DNA of 64,000 nt from Eulemur rufifrons (lineage: Eukaryota > Chordata > Mammalia > Primates > Lemuridae). This document shows, one piece after another, positions 1-49,499 of the stretch. Positions within the stretch are counted from its first letter, which is position 1; every line of letters begins with the position of its first letter. The position numbers and the translations under genes were made by a program. The stretch spans positions 558,001 through 622,000 of the forward strand of contig NW_027182889.1 of the NCBI RefSeq assembly GCF_041146395.1, in the 5' to 3' direction. The notes under the pieces are model-generated. The model made no database searches. It was not told where the DNA came from and worked only from the letters and a program-made list of their open reading frames with translations.

Positions 1-505
<505 letters not shown>

Positions 506-748
506 CTAGAAGGGAAGGGAAAGGTTTCTCGGCACCAGCCTACTGACAAGGAACGTTTAAAAAAAAAGAAAACACCTACAAGGGTGTTTAAAAACTGCAC
601 AGTCTGGAAAGGTTTGGGCGTGGATTTGACCTGCAGGAAGGAGGTGGATGAGGCCCCGGTGAGGATGGGACCACCAATACATCCAACAGAGACAGCGGAG
701 CCCCCGTCCTAACTCAGTCAAACCCCAGAGATCCCCGATGATGCTTAC

Positions 749-22977
<22,229 letters not shown>

Positions 22978-23099
22978 GCCGGCCGGTCACCGCCGCCCGC
23001 GCGCCGGGCCGGTCCCCATCGCGGCCGCGGGGCGACGCACCGGCCGAGCGGGGGGCGGGTCCGCGCTTCGTCATCCCGCGCCCCGCCCCGCGCGAGCCC

Positions 23100-23630
23100 G
23101 CAGGTGAGGGCGGGGGCAGAGCGGAGATGGGGGCGGGGCGAGGGGCGGGGCGAGGGGCGGGGCAGGGACCGGGCCGGGGGCGCAGAACGCAGGGGGCGGG
23201 GCGCGGGGGGCGGGGCTGGGGCGGGGTGGGGGGGCGCAGAACGGAGATGGAGGGGGAGGGGCGCGGGCGGGACGGGCCCGCGGGGCGGCGCAGGGCTGGG
23301 GCAGGGGGCGCAGCAGCTGCGGGCGAGTCTGGGGTGGGGGGGAGCAGAACACAGAGGGAGGGGGCGGGGCTGGGGGCGCAGAGCGGAGACCGGGGAGGGG
23401 CGCGGCCGGGGCGGGGCTGGGGGGGGCAGAACGGAGGGGGAGGGGCGCGGGGGGCGGGGCTGGGGCGGGTGGGGGGCGCAGAACGGAGATGGAGGGGGAG
23501 GGGCGCGGCCGGGGCGGGGGGCAGAACGGAGAGGGAGGGGAGGGCTGCAGGGGGGCCGGGCAAGGCCGGGGCGGGGGGCAGAGCGGAGACCGGGGAGGGG
23601 CGCTCCCGACCGAGGCGCGCTCGGAGCTGC
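23100..23630. repeat. G-rich GGGGCGGGG/gcagaacggag minisatellite upstream of SPIRE2
   Basis: Irregular tandem units mix GGGGCGGGG, gcgcagaacggagatgg and gggaggggcgcg. The array lies about 120-650 bp upstream of the start codon. It carries a high density of Sp1-like boxes and runs of G able to form quadruplexes. Long open frames here are composition artefacts. Confidence 0.75.
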
Positions 23631-25832
23631 GGTGACTCTTCCCCCCTCCCCTCCCGCCCCCCCGGCGCTACGGGGCAAACCCATCCCGGACGCCCGCGCC
23701 CGCGCCCCGTCTCGCGGCGACCTTAGGCCCCGCTGGACACACCGCAGTGGCCGTGGGCTCGGCATCTCCCCGCTGGGGGGACGCGGGAGGGACCCGGGGG
23801 ACCGCGAGTCACCCCCGCGCACACTCCTGGCTGCGGTGCTGAGTGGCAGAGACCGCCCCGCCGCAGGGGTCTCTCCGAGGACGCCGCAAGGTGACCTCCC
23901 GAGGCTGCTGTAGGCGGCGAGAGCGAAGGCGCCTGGCTGCATCGCACCTTCGGGCGCGAAGCGCTCAGCAGATGGCCCTGGCTGGCGGGGACCGTGTCGC
24001 ACCGGGCTCCGCGTGTCCGTGAGAACCGAACAGACACGGATCACGCGGGCGACACGGTTCCGCACCGTGGACGGACACGTGTGCGCCTTCGTCCCGGGAC
24101 ACGGGCGCGGGGAGCCTCCTCCCGGCCCACTCCTGATGCAAAGGGGATGAGAAAATGCGATTGGAAACCGCAGGGCGAACAGGAAACGGGCCGGCCGGGC
24201 TGTCGGGACCCCGGGCGCCAAGTGCAGGGTCCCAGGCGCCAGGGCCGCAGGTCCGAGGTGAAACTCGGGGCTCGGGTTCCCTGGTGTTTCTGAACAGCGG
24301 AGCACGGAAGCCGCAGCAACAGGGCAGTTTCCCCCTGTTCGAAGGAGACTTGGGGCGGGGGCTTGCTGTCACCCGGGGCCCTTCTGTCGCATGATCCCAC
24401 CTGGATTTATAATGCGTAAACAGAAACGAGTTTGATAAAAATGAATTGTGCCTAACGTTTTTATAATCAATAGCTGGGCAATCGGGCAATTTCACAACCA
24501 CAACTCACAGCAACATCGGTACCTCGTGGGAGGAAAACTGGAGGTGGGGACCGAGGCGGGAAGATGTCCCGTGTCCCGAATTCATTGCACAAAGAACCTG
24601 GGGCTCAGGCTAATCCGCCCTCCTAATCTTGCCGTGCGCATCTGCCCCAGCCCCGTCACCGGCAGGGTAAGTCAGGCGTTGCAAGGTCGGCCCGGGAAGG
24701 GCAGCAAACCTCCCACAAGCGTCTTATTTTCGCGGGAGCGGGAGTCTCGCACAGGTGGTTTAAGGACAGGCCCCGACTCACACAGTGCCAGGGGAGCCCT
24801 CCTCTGCTGACCTGCTGGGGTTGTTCCTTCCGGGCACACACACGGGGTGGTTTGTGCCTGTAGAGTCCACAGGGAGAGAGACTTCCATTCACAGCACCTC
24901 CACTGAGAAAGTCTCACCACCACGGTGTCAGAGGTCAACCCAGCGACCTTGCTGCCACCACAGCCTGAGCCGCCACAGCCTGAGCCGTCACTCCCTCCTC
25001 GGTGGCAGGAGCTCCCTCGGGCACTCTCAGGAGGAGCAGCCTCACAGCCCGTGGGCAGAGCTGCCAGGGGACCTTGAGCAGAAGTGCCCACTGCCCTAGC
25101 GGGAAGCAGGGCAGCCTTCCCTCTTAGCCAAAGGGCCTCGAGTCCCCTCGCTGACCGCAGGTCACGTGGTGAGCACGGAGCTCCCGCAGCTCCCCGGCCT
25201 TGGCAAGGACCTAGTGGTGACGTGCTCCTGGCTGATCAGTGGCGCTTGAGGTCACCTGTGTAGGCTGCAGTGACCTTTCTGAACTGGCTGTGTCAGGGAT
25301 CCTTGTGCACTTACCACGGCCTCAACCAGCAAACTTGGAACACTGGGGCTTTACTAAAAAATTTTGAAACTTAGGTTCCGTTTACTTCTCTCGGTATCTA
25401 AAGGTTTATTCCGCTAGCCATGACCAAACTGAGGAGGCCGAAGTATCAGTCAGCTGTCTTGGTGTTCGCAGAAACTACCTTTTCTGCCCAGGTCATTTAC
25501 CCAAACATCCCCAAACAAGCGCCAGAGGAGGCCCAGAAATGGGCCGAAGGTGTGGAGTTAGCCCAGCACGTCTTAACGGTGGCAGCGAGAAAGTTCATTC
25601 AACCTCCAGTCTGGGAGTCTCAGAGTGACTTTGAAGCCACTAATCAGGACTGCAGAGTGAGTTCGCAGAGGAGAAAACGGACCAAATTGGCCCATGGCTC
25701 TAGCACCCAGACACAGCTGGCTGGTGGGAGCGCTGGGCACAGTCGTGCGTCCCACCAATTAGTCACTGAAGTCAAAGTCAAAATAACCGTTTTCTTCCTG
25801 GGGTCAAGTACCAAGCATCAAGCATGAGTCAT

Positions 25833-26280
<448 letters not shown>

Positions 26281-26692
26281 TGAAAATGGCACTGGGGTAA
26301 AACACTTAGATATTTGTCCATGAATATGCAACGCAGGACATCAGGATCAGAAAAAGAAATGCCAATTCTTCCATAACTTAAACTTGCCACCTGGATTTTA
26401 GAAATAAAACAGTGTATTTCTGGCTAAGAAGAGACCCAGCTGAGGTGGAGCTTGAGGTGGGTCAATCGTTAACTCACTTGGAAAGCTGTGGAGCAAGCTG
26501 TTTCCACAGCTAGGGAACCACTGTAGCCTCCTAAAAGCCTGTCCCTTATACTTCATTTCTTGTAGATTCGGAGGTCTGGGGGAGGGGTCCTCAGCTCGGC
26601 TTGGGGACAGACTGAAATGTTTAGTGCAAGGAATGTTCCACTGGTGCTTGCACTTTATCAAGTTATCACATTGGCAGAAATACTGCTGGAGT

Positions 26693-27031
<339 letters not shown>

Positions 27032-27652
27032 TCTTTCTTGTTGATAGTTTCATCGTAGGTTTGTCAATGGAGAGGAGACTCGTGCTCTGTCCCATCTGTA
27101 GTGGAGGGTTCCTGGCCCCTTGGCCCACACTGGAGACCATGGCAGCTTCTTGCCTCCAGGGTATAGAGGGTGCCTGGGGGCCTGAGCCCCAGCATGTGAC
27201 CTGCTCTTGAGGCTCTCCGCTGCCTGACTCCTCTCCAGCACGCCCAGGCTCCCCACAAATTCTTGTCCCAGTGACTGTTTTGGGGGCCCTGAATGAAGAC
27301 ATCTGTGCCCAGGTTAGATCTCTGAAAACATTCCACATTAGTACTTTTCTGGGAGACACACTGTTAATCAGGCAGCACTTTCTCTGGGGATTTGGGACAA
27401 CATTGTGGCCATATTTTGACTTCTCCTTGGTCATTTTGAGACAAAGATCAGGGCCAGGAGCACCATCTCAGTAGAAAGCCCTAAGCTGAGAAACTGTCAA
27501 ACCAGGGATGGTGGCTGGGAGTGATGGATGAAATGTATGAAACCAAACTGTGACCCAGCCACCAAGAGTCCACTTGCTCAAGGCTTCTTGGGCGTGGCTC
27601 TGGGCCAGGGTCCTCAGATTTGGCTCAGAATAAACCTCCTAAAATTATTTTA

Positions 27653-27992
27653 CGACCGGGCGCGGTGGCTCACGCCTGTCATCCCAGCACTCTGGGAGGC
27701 CAAGGTGGGCGGATCGTTTGAGCTCAGGAGTTTGAGACCAGCCTGAGCAAGAGCGAGACCCCGTCTCTACTGAAAATAGAAAGAAATTATATGGACAGAT
27801 AAAAATATATATAGAAAAAATTAGCCGGGCCTGGTGGCACACGCCTGTAGTCCCAGCTACTCGGGAGGCTGAGGCAGGAGGATGCTTGAGCCCAGAAGTT
27901 GGAGGTTGCTGTGAGCTAGGCTGACGCCATGGCACTTTAGCCCGGGCACCAGAGTCAGACTGTGTCTCAAAAAAAAAGAAAAAAAAAAATTT
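27653..27992 (+). mobile_element. Dimeric strepsirrhine-type Alu
   Basis: Full length from gaccgggcgcggtggctcac to an A tail. Confidence 0.93.
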
Positions 27993-28639
27993 TTTTACAG
28001 TTTGGCTTCTCTTCTGTTGCCAGGGGTGAATTTGGGCTTGTCATTCTGGTCTGTCACTGTGATCACAATCTCCACAGCGCTCCCGCGTGAAGACACAGCG
28101 GGAGACAAAAGCTGCACAAGCACTGTGGCGGCAAGGAGGGCGGAGGGAGCTACAGAGGACAGCGTGGATCACACCCCAGGCAGTGCCCTTCATCACACAC
28201 CGGCGGTTGTGGGTGTGTACCAGAGAAGACGAGCTGCGGTGTGTCACAGCCCGGTCCTGGGGAGGCCGAGAAGGCAGCCCTCCTCCAGCCTGTGTGAAAC
28301 CACCCCAGTTCCACGACTCCCAGCCCTCCTCAGGTCTTCTCTGATGCTCAAAGCACACTCTGTGTCCACCTCCCCGGGGGCTGCCCTGCTGTGCGTGTGA
28401 CGCCTCCCCAGACCCTCAAGCGCAGCCGTGAGAAGCGACGTGTGCAGCCTCTGTGTCACTCTCCCGACGGGCATTTGCTTCCTCCAGCCCCTTCCTCTCT
28501 CCCTTCTCCGGTGTGGGAGAGGAGCTGGGCTCCCGAATGAGATCCACTCGGCAGAATCAAAGCTCTGTTTGGGTCTAGCACGGAGCCCTGGTCTCGCTCA
28601 GAGGGGTGTGGCCTGAGAGTCTGCGGCCCCAGGGACTTG

Positions 28640-28825
28640 GCAGCACAGCCGATAGCAGTAGCTAAGGGGCACCCAGAACCACACACTGTTGTAAGTACTG
28701 CACGGATGTTAACAGCAAAGGGAAACTGAGGCCCAGGGGGAATAAGTCCCACAACCAGGGCTACACAGCTATGAAGTGCCAGAGCTGGGGTTTAGTCGCA
28801 GGCTCCAGATCCTACATTCTTAGCA
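28640..28825 (+). mobile_element. MIR SINE
   Basis: Shows the MIR core (aaactgaggcccagggg, acagctatgaagtgccagag). Confidence 0.75.
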
Positions 28826-30004
28826 CGTGAAGATGGTCTGGAATGTGCACCCTGCGGGTGCTGCCGTTCAGGCTCACAGGCTCCTCCTCTCCGCTAACCC
28901 ACTCTTCTGCTTTCTCCCTCCCCTCCCCCTCAATTGACGATCGCCCTCCACCGGCCCCCAGGTGATGTCTGGGCTCCCTGGCCTGCCTTCTACAGGACTC
29001 CGGTTAGGTCACCCTAACCAGAACCCCCTCACCCCTCAGGTTTCCTCTTAGTAATTTCCCATCCACTGCCCCCCGGCTTGCCTGTGCTGTATCTTCTTTA
29101 ACACTGCAAGCCGAGGAACACCCAAGATGCCAGCAAACCACCGGACGCTGGAAGAGGCAGGGAAGGGTCCTCCTTAACAGGTTTCAGAGGGCGCGTGACC
29201 CTGCCAACACCTCGATTTTCGAATTCCCGCCTCCAGAACTGTGAGATGATACATCTCTGTGTTAAGTCAGTCAGTCAACCAATTTGCAGTACTTGGTTAT
29301 GGCAGCCCTGGGAAACCAACACACTGGCTGTCTGTGCACTAGATGGCATCTTTTTCTCCGAATCCCGCTGGATGACCGCATCAGCGTTCGGAAGGTTGCT
29401 CTGGAGATGAGGGGGGACGGCGGAGAACTGTGGGTTTGGATCAGCGAAGGAGCCAAGGAGAGTAGCGGTGGCACTTGCAGAGTCAGCTGAAAGGCCACAG
29501 GAGGTGTGGGTGTGGGTGGCACAGTCAGCAGAGGCTGGAGGGGGACCTGATTCACTTCTGAGCACCCCACCTCCCCTCTTCCGAGTCTCCAGGCCCCGGG
29601 GACATTTTGTGCTGAGAGCCCTGTTCTCACCTCAGGAATGAGCACCAGATCCGAGATCAAAGGCCGAGCTTGTCCTCTCTGGGCAGCAAAGTCGATGGCC
29701 CAAATGTCTGGGGCTTCTGCCTGCTTCACTGCGCGGCCATGTCTTAGTGCTGCTTCTGCTGGCCTGGGGAAGGGAGGCCTGACTCCTGATCCCGTCCACG
29801 AGCAGGGGTCCCTCTGCCCTCCCTGAGCTTGGCTTGGTCTGGCAGAGACCGCGGATTTTCATAGGAAATAAACCATCAGTTTCTTTCTTTTCATAATCTT
29901 AGTTTTCAAAGAGGAGGGTGTTTTCTTTTACGTCTTTGTTTCTCTACAGGAGGGTGAGGATCTAGGATTCCCCTGGAGGAAGGGGGCTGGGCATTGCTTC
30001 CCTG

Positions 30005-30152
30005 ATTGGCAAGTGGACACACCCACACACGCACACATGTGCAGGCACACACGCACACATGCCCTGGCAACCCCCCACACGTACATACACGTACCTAGGA
30101 CACAGCCATGCACCAGACATAGCACACATGTGCATACACATGCACACACACG
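30005..30152. repeat. CA-rich simple repeat
   Basis: Imperfect cacacacgcacacatg-type dinucleotide tract about 700 bp downstream of PRDM9. Confidence 0.8.
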
Positions 30153-30811
30153 TCCTTGTCTGGCTTTCAGTTCGGAGGCTACAGAGCTTGGAGGAAACCA
30201 GGAGAGGACCCAGAAGCCAAGGGAGGAGCCCCTCAGGAGAAGAGGCCACGCTTCCCAGAAAACCAGGGAATTCCTTTCCCTGACCCAACTCTGCCTCAAA
30301 TCCTAGACCTCTCTCCCGGGGCCCAGGAAGTGATTCTCCAGTAATTTAGGCAGGTGGACTCCAGGCTTATGCCTTTCCAGGGGCTGAATTCTGTGGAGAC
30401 CAGAGCTGGGAGTAGGAGTTCTTTGTGGGGCTCCTGGACTCATCTGCTTTCAGTGACAAGAGGGGAATGAGGTACATGCTTGGGCTTCAGATTTGTATGG
30501 AGAAAAAATTTATTAGAACAGGAGGCAAAAGAAGAAAAAAACAACCCAAAACACCAACCATGGAGGGGATCAGTGTGGAAAAGAACCACAAGTCAACACC
30601 CCCCGAAAACGTAAGGAACCACACCCCCACTGTTTTTATTCCTCATCTCTAGTCATGAAAGTAGAGGATTTGTTTAATCAGTTATTTCTGCTCTCTTTAT
30701 ACTCTTGGGAAATGTAAGGGCTCAGTAGACTCCCTCGGAAGCCCCCTCGGAGCTGGGGTGGGAAGGTGTGTGGTGGCCACATTTGCCCTCCTGTGGCTGT
30801 TGGGATGTAGT

Positions 30812-30817
30812 TTTATT
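30812..30817 (-). terminator. PRDM9: Candidate PRDM9 polyadenylation signal AATAAA
   Basis: TTTATT on the plus strand gives AATAAA on the coding strand, about 10 bp after the stop codon. Other AATAAA copies lie near 30508 and 30634 and would give a more usual 3'UTR length. Confidence 0.3.
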
Positions 30818-30826
30818 ACTAATGAC

Positions 30827-42777
<11,951 letters not shown>

Positions 42778-43234
42778 GGGGCTGGACTGCCGGCAGGTGC
42801 GGCCCAACTCTGGGTTTGGGAAGGGCTTGGAGCCCCCCGGCCGAGGCTCCTGCGGAAGGAGAAGGCGCTGAGAGGGGGTGGCAGCCCAGACCACTGCCCA
42901 GGACCAGACTGTCATCCCTGTTGGGATGGGGGGTCCGGAACGGGAAGATGCGGGGACCCTGGCAAGGACCAGAGGATGCAGAGCGGGTCTGGGGGTGGGG
43001 ACGGCAGGGGAGGGTCTCTGCCAGTGGTGACAGACCCACCAACGGGAGCTGCATTTTGTCGCTTTACCCCGCAGCTTGGCTCACCCAGGAAAGGTGGCGA
43101 CGGTATCTGGAGGGTTGTGGCCGGGGCTGTGTGAGGGGACTCCTGAGGCGTGAGGGCCAGAGGAGGCCCGAGGACACCCTGAGGACCCCTGGCTGCCGGG
43201 ATTCGGGTCAGACTGGTGAGCAGGGCTCTGTTCC

Positions 43235-44345
<1,111 letters not shown>

Positions 44346-44399
44346 GTTTCACGCTGCCCAGCAAAGGGCCCCGGGGCGCCCGTCGGTCTCCCCGGGCCT

Positions 44400-44900
44400 C
44401 CTCCCACGCCGCCCACCCGGGCCCGACGCCGTTTCGGGTCCCCTCAGGAGCTGCGACGTGGCGAGGCCGCGGTACCAGTGCGCTGTGCTCTGTTGGGACA
44501 CACAAGCTGCCCGTCAGCGTGGCGACCGACGCGGTGTCGCCAACCGACTGTCAGCGGGTGCTAAAGCAGCCCAGCCGCGCCTGTCAGTCACCGGCGCAGC
44601 CCGGTTCTGGGCCCGGGCGGTCGGGGCGGGACCGGGTTTTTCCCGCCCTTGAGGCGGGCCCCGCTGCAGCCCGCGGGGATTGGCTGCTCTGAGTCCTGCG
44701 CGTGTGTCAGTCAAGAAGCCTCCAGCGCGCAGGCGCAGTGTCGCGGTTTTCCTGGCTTTGTTTCACCCCGACGCTGGCATTTGTGGATGAGCCGCCGGGG
44801 CTCCTGGGGTCCCGTCACGGCCGTGTCCTCTGAGATTGGGCGGGCTCAGCCGGCGGGCCGCTGACAAAAGACCTTCACCGCGTTGTGCAGTGTCATAAGC
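44400..44900 (-). promoter_or_regulatory. PRDM9: CpG-rich candidate PRDM9 promoter
   Basis: CpG-dense block with GGGGCGGGA, an inverted CCAAT box (GATTGGCT) and an NRF1-like GCGCAGGCGC. It lies about 2 kb upstream of the first coding exon. An untranslated first exon here is inference. It also sits next to the sharp change to AT-rich DNA at about 45.0 kb. Confidence 0.45.
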
Positions 44901-45862
44901 ATTCGGGGTCACCGTGGGGGGTGTGGTTTCACCGCAGCCCCGTCCCAGCACTTCCTCCCGCGGCGGCCGGAGTCGAGACGCAAACTCAAACTGATTTAAT
45001 TTTCCATTTTCTTTCATTTTATTCCCCTATAGACAAAAGCAAAAAATGTTTTTTGAAAATGTCATGAATTTGAAGAAGTAGCTACTTTCACTGGTGCATT
45101 TTAATCTTGATTTTAATTTATTATATAATTGGCTTTGCATTTATTAAGATACCCTTATAATTCAGAGCACAATGAAGAACGAGGAAGTGGGAAGGTAGAG
45201 AAACAGGGAGGTGTCTAAGAAGCCAAATTAGTTATAATGTTCTGAGGTCATTTACGTTTTCCTTCCATCATTCATTCTTCTGATGAGTTTATTCTGGCAT
45301 CTCAACTCCAGAAGCAGAAGCATTGAGAACAGCTGAAAGTGGCAATTGGAAACAAGGGAAGACTTCCAATAACAGTAATACTCAAAAAGATGTGGTGACT
45401 TGGGGCTTTTCGATGGATATATTGTAATAGCACAGAAAAATATTTGCTTATGTTAAGGAAAATGTAAATTATTTTCTGTTAAAAAGATAATATGTTTAAG
45501 AACAATTTCCATGCAAAGTGCTTACAACTTAAAAAAATCTTGGCCAAAGTTTGATTTAGGTTGAAAAATACATTGATTCTGGATAAAGTTATTACCTTAG
45601 ATTGGAATCCTTTTTTGGTAAAAGAAAGTATGAATTTGAGAATTGTTTACTTCCTTGACTTCTAGAAAGAATATATTTAGTCATAATTCTTGATGTCCTT
45701 GTTTTCTGAAGCTGTTATGTGTTCCCACAGCCTCTCTATCCTGAGTAGAATCCATTTAAACTTGACAGAGAAATGCAAGAAATTTAAAATGTTTCTAGAG
45801 GCCTGTCATTGCTATAGAAAAATGTTTGGAATCTTAACCTAATCCTTTTTTTTATTTTAAAG

Positions 45863-47232
45863 GGAATTTCAACTTTTTAAAGAGATGGAGAATTTGCCAT
45901 CAGTGTGCTGTCAGAAAATAATGCAGAGAGCCACGAAAGCAGAGCTGCAACTTTTAAATGTTCACTATCAGACGTGTCATCATCATTGTTGTGATATTTA
46001 CAAACTTGTAATGGAAAATAGGGAGGGATTAAATAGGTGTTTATTGATTTTAAATCTGTATTTTTTAAGAAATGTATCACTGCCTTTAAGTTTATTCTGG
46101 AAATTTTCTTTAATTTTCATTTGTGAAGGGCAGAATGAGGGGTAGATTGTAACTGGGCTTCTTAGCTGGCCTAGGGGTAATGGACTTTTCCTAGAAAAAG
46201 TAATATATTTGAACTTTCTGTAACGTCCAAGTAAGAATGAAGTCAGGGGGGGTTTGCATAACATTCTACCACATTCTCTCTGATTTATCCATTGAGAGAT
46301 GTTTGTGCTGCCCTTAGAAAAGCACATTAATTGTGGTTCACTTTCTTTTACTCACCATTTAAAAGAAAAAATTTAAGATCTAGAGAGTTAGCACTAAGCG
46401 TATACTATATTAATATTAGTGTTCAATGGACGACTTAGGCCGAAATAATTTCGTTTTGTGGACTTACATTTTGAACAGGAATTTACAAAGTAACTCTGCT
46501 AAGGAGGAATTAGGGTCGGCACTGCTGTCTTTTTTGGGAGACGTAGACATGTGAGTTTGAAAGAGAAACCACACGCGGGCGCAGCACTGGGAGAGCTGGC
46601 CCCCGTCAGTGGGATCAAGGTCGCCATCCGCCTGCTCTGCTTTCGCTTCCCGGGTATGCGTGTGTGTTTTAGGAGTAAAAACTTTACTTCATTTAGACAG
46701 AAAACATTTTAAACAGAGATTTTTCTTTTCTGGCTTTACAGCTGATGAAAGAAGAATCGCACGTGTGAGTTGATTTCATCTAATTTAGAACTCATTACAT
46801 CTTTAAAATCACTTAATCCAGTTAACTTTAAATTTTCTGTTTTGGTCCCTATTGAAAACATGGGGGGATTCTTTAATGAAGTGTTTATTATCTTTTTTAC
46901 TGATATGTAATATTTGTACAAATTTATAGGGTACATGTAATATTTTGTTACATGCATAGGATGTGTAATAATCAAGTTCAGGGTATTTAGGATATCCATC
47001 ACTTCATATATTTAATATTTATTATTTCTGTGTTGGGAACATTTCAAGTCCCGTCTTCTAGCTATTTTGAAATATAAAATATATTGTTAACTATAGTCTG
47101 CTATCAAACATTAGATCTTATTCTTTCTGAAGCGTTTATCTGTTTAGCTTTTCAGGAGCAGATTCTGAACTAGATGATCAAAGTGCTCAGGATGTTGATG
47201 TTTCTTTGAACCTAAAAAAGACACTCTCTGAA
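45863..47232 (+). pseudogene. RBM44: RBM44 partial unprocessed pseudogene (four exons)
   Basis: Four exon-like blocks with GT/AG borders follow RBM44, a germ-cell RNA-binding protein, as I recall it. Block 45863-46036 encodes [20 protein letters not shown] and MENREGLNR. Block 46479-46653 begins NLQSNSAKEELGSALLSFLG, then loses about 7 nt, shifting the frame into VSLKEK. Block 46742-46764 is LMKEESHV. Block 47148-47232 is FSGADSELDDQSAQDVDVSL then NLKKTLSE. Retained introns point to DNA duplication, not retrocopy. The RRM and all other exons are missing. Human RBM44 is on 2q37.3 as I recall, so this is a foreign, subtelomere-type piece. Identification rests on memory of the protein, but the match across exon borders is strong. 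Confidence 0.78.
46890..47105 (-). mobile_element. L1 3'-end fragment, antisense, in RBM44-like intron
   Basis: tttatagggtacatgtaata and ggatatccatcacttcatat match the reverse of an L1 3' end. Confidence 0.75.
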
Positions 47233-47679
47233 GTAAGATTTTTAGAAAGTTCATCTGTATAAATCTTTAATTTTATGGCTTCAGCAAATTATAATTTTCA
47301 GAGACTCTGACATCCTTCTTTTCACTCAACTAGCTTACTTTATATGCTTACTTTATAGCTTACTTTAGTTAGGAGGAACATAATGGTGTAGTTAAGCCTA
47401 ATCAAACAAATCAGCAATATGTGTTGAGTAGGGTAAGCATATAGTTTATCACCAGATCAGTAGACTTCTGAGGATGAAAGAGAGTAATAGTAATGTTAAT
47501 CATTCACCACAGCAGTAGGTATAAATCTGGACTGTCCCAGGCAGGTCCATGATATATAGCCACCATCATGTTGCATGAGTGCAGTTAAAACTAATATCTT
47601 GCACCTTCATCTCATGAGGTAGAATAAAGTAATGTTCTATTTGTTTTAGGCAGGGCAAAATTTTAATTTCTCCTTTGTT

Positions 47680-48295
47680 GCAATGTTCCCTAAATCCCTG
47701 GGGGGACTGGCCTACAGACCAGGGCTTAACTCTGGGATATCCCAGGTTCCCTAAATCCCTGCGTGGGATTGGCCTACAGACCAGGCTTATCTGTGGGACG
47801 TCCCAGATTCCCTAAATATCTGGGAAGGACAGGCCTATAAACCAGGCGTCATCTGTGGGATGTCCCAGGTTCCCTAAATCACAGCGGGGGACTGGCCTAC
47901 AGACCAAGGCTCAACTGTGGGACGTCCCAGGTTCCCTAAATCCCAGAGGGGACTGGCCTACACACCAGGGCTCATCTGTGAGATGTTCCAGGTTCCCTAA
48001 ATCCCTGCAAGCGACTGGCCTACAGATCAGGGCTCTTGTGTGGGATGTCCTAGGTCCCCTAAATCCCTGGGGGGACTGGACTGCAGACCAGGGTTCATCT
48101 GTGGGCTGTCCCAGGTTCCCTAAATCCCTGGGGGCGACTGGTTTGCAGACCGGGGCTCATCTCTAGGCTGTCCCAAGTTCCCTAAATCACCTGGAGGGGG
48201 GACTGGCCTACAGACCAGGGCTCATGTGTGGGATGTCCCAGGTTGCCTAAATTCCTGGGGGGGGGTGTGGCCTACAGACCACAGATCATCTGGGG
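47680..48295. repeat. About 61-bp minisatellite, ten units
   Basis: Units contain ccctaaatccctggggggac, tggcctacagaccagggctc and tgtgggatgtcccaggtt. It starts right after the RBM44-like segment. Confidence 0.9.
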
Positions 48296-48299
48296 ACTC

Positions 48300-49190
48300 T
48301 TCCAGGAGTCCGAAGGGGTGGGCGACTGTGACAGCCACTTAGGTTCCCTTAATGCATGTCTTTCTTCCTTTTCTGTCAGAGATCAGGAACTCGCTGGGAA
48401 GGGCATCTAAGAAGGCTTTTTCTCCCTGGCTCCTACACATCCCAGGGTGGGGACAGGACTAAGTGATGAGCAGAGGGCCGCTGGAATTCCTGGGCTGACT
48501 TGGAAGGGAGGAGCAGCCGTTACCGTCTCTTCCTTGTTATCAGGTGTGGAGCCTGTGTGTGATGGCCGGAGCCCCTGCTGCTGCAGTGGGCCAGGAGGCG
48601 GTTCCAGCGGGAGCTGTGGGAGGCAGGAGGAAGGCGGCAGGACACCGGGGTTGGCTCTCCCTGCCCACACAGTGTGCCTCAGTCATTTCTGGACACGTCC
48701 AGGCTGCTGTCTCCCACCCTGAAGTCTCACTCCTCTGAGCTCCCCTGAGCCCGCCCGTCAGTCATGTGGGGACATCTACCCTATGTGCTGTACTGAGGGA
48801 GGTGAGTTGCGTTAAAAACCTCAAAAACTGTAGGTAAAAAGGCTCCTCATCTGTTTTGTATCCAAGTGTCTTCCCCAAACTTCACTTGAATTCAGAAGAG
48901 CAACCTGCAGGCAGCCCAGGCCCCTCCCAAAGTCACACAGTCCTGGGTAGCTGCGGGAGCCCCGGGCAATGGAGCTGCCGGGAATTTGCAAACCGTGGGC
49001 ACCCCGCTGGCTGAGAGTGGGGCTCTCTGCCTCCTGGTCACTCCCTCCGGGCCACCCCCGCCCCCACCGCTTCCCCACCTCCCGTAACCCCCACCTCGGG
49101 CCCTCCCTAGAGCTCCTCCCTACCCTCTGCCCAGTCACTCCCTCCCACCCACCTCCAGCTCTCCCTACAGCTTCCCCGCACCCTGCACAC
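48300..49190. other. GC-rich spacer, no gene recognised
   Basis: No recognisable domain, repeat family or splice-bounded coding block is seen. Confidence 0.5.
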
Positions 49191-49194
49191 CTGG

Positions 49195-49495
49195 TCCCCC
49201 GGCAGGTGGGAGGGGGGAGGTGAGTCCCGGGGCAGGTGGGGGGGGGTCGGCGAGTCCCGGGGCAGGTTGGGGTGGGGGGGTGGCGAGTCCCGGGGCAGGT
49301 GTTGGGGGGGACGGTGAGTGCCGGGGCAGGTGGGGATGGCGGACGGTGAGCCCCGGGGCAGGTGGGAGGGGGGATGGCGAGCCCCGGGGCAGGTGTGTGT
49401 GTGGGGGGGGTCGGTGAGTCCCGGGGCAGGTGGGGGTGGCGGACGGTGAGCCCCCGGGTTGACGGAGGTGGGGGGATGGCGAGCCCCAGGGCAGG
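49195..49495. repeat. G-rich minisatellite (gagtcccggggcaggtgggg)
   Basis: About ten irregular 25-33-bp units with long G runs on the plus strand, a candidate quadruplex-forming array. It ends where the 7SL copy begins. Confidence 0.88.
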
Positions 49496-49499
49496 AACT

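Noticed and set aside
25420..25827. 135-codon open frame between SPIRE2 and PRDM9
   Set aside because: No known motif, no supported splice context; judged chance or an unidentified old repeat.
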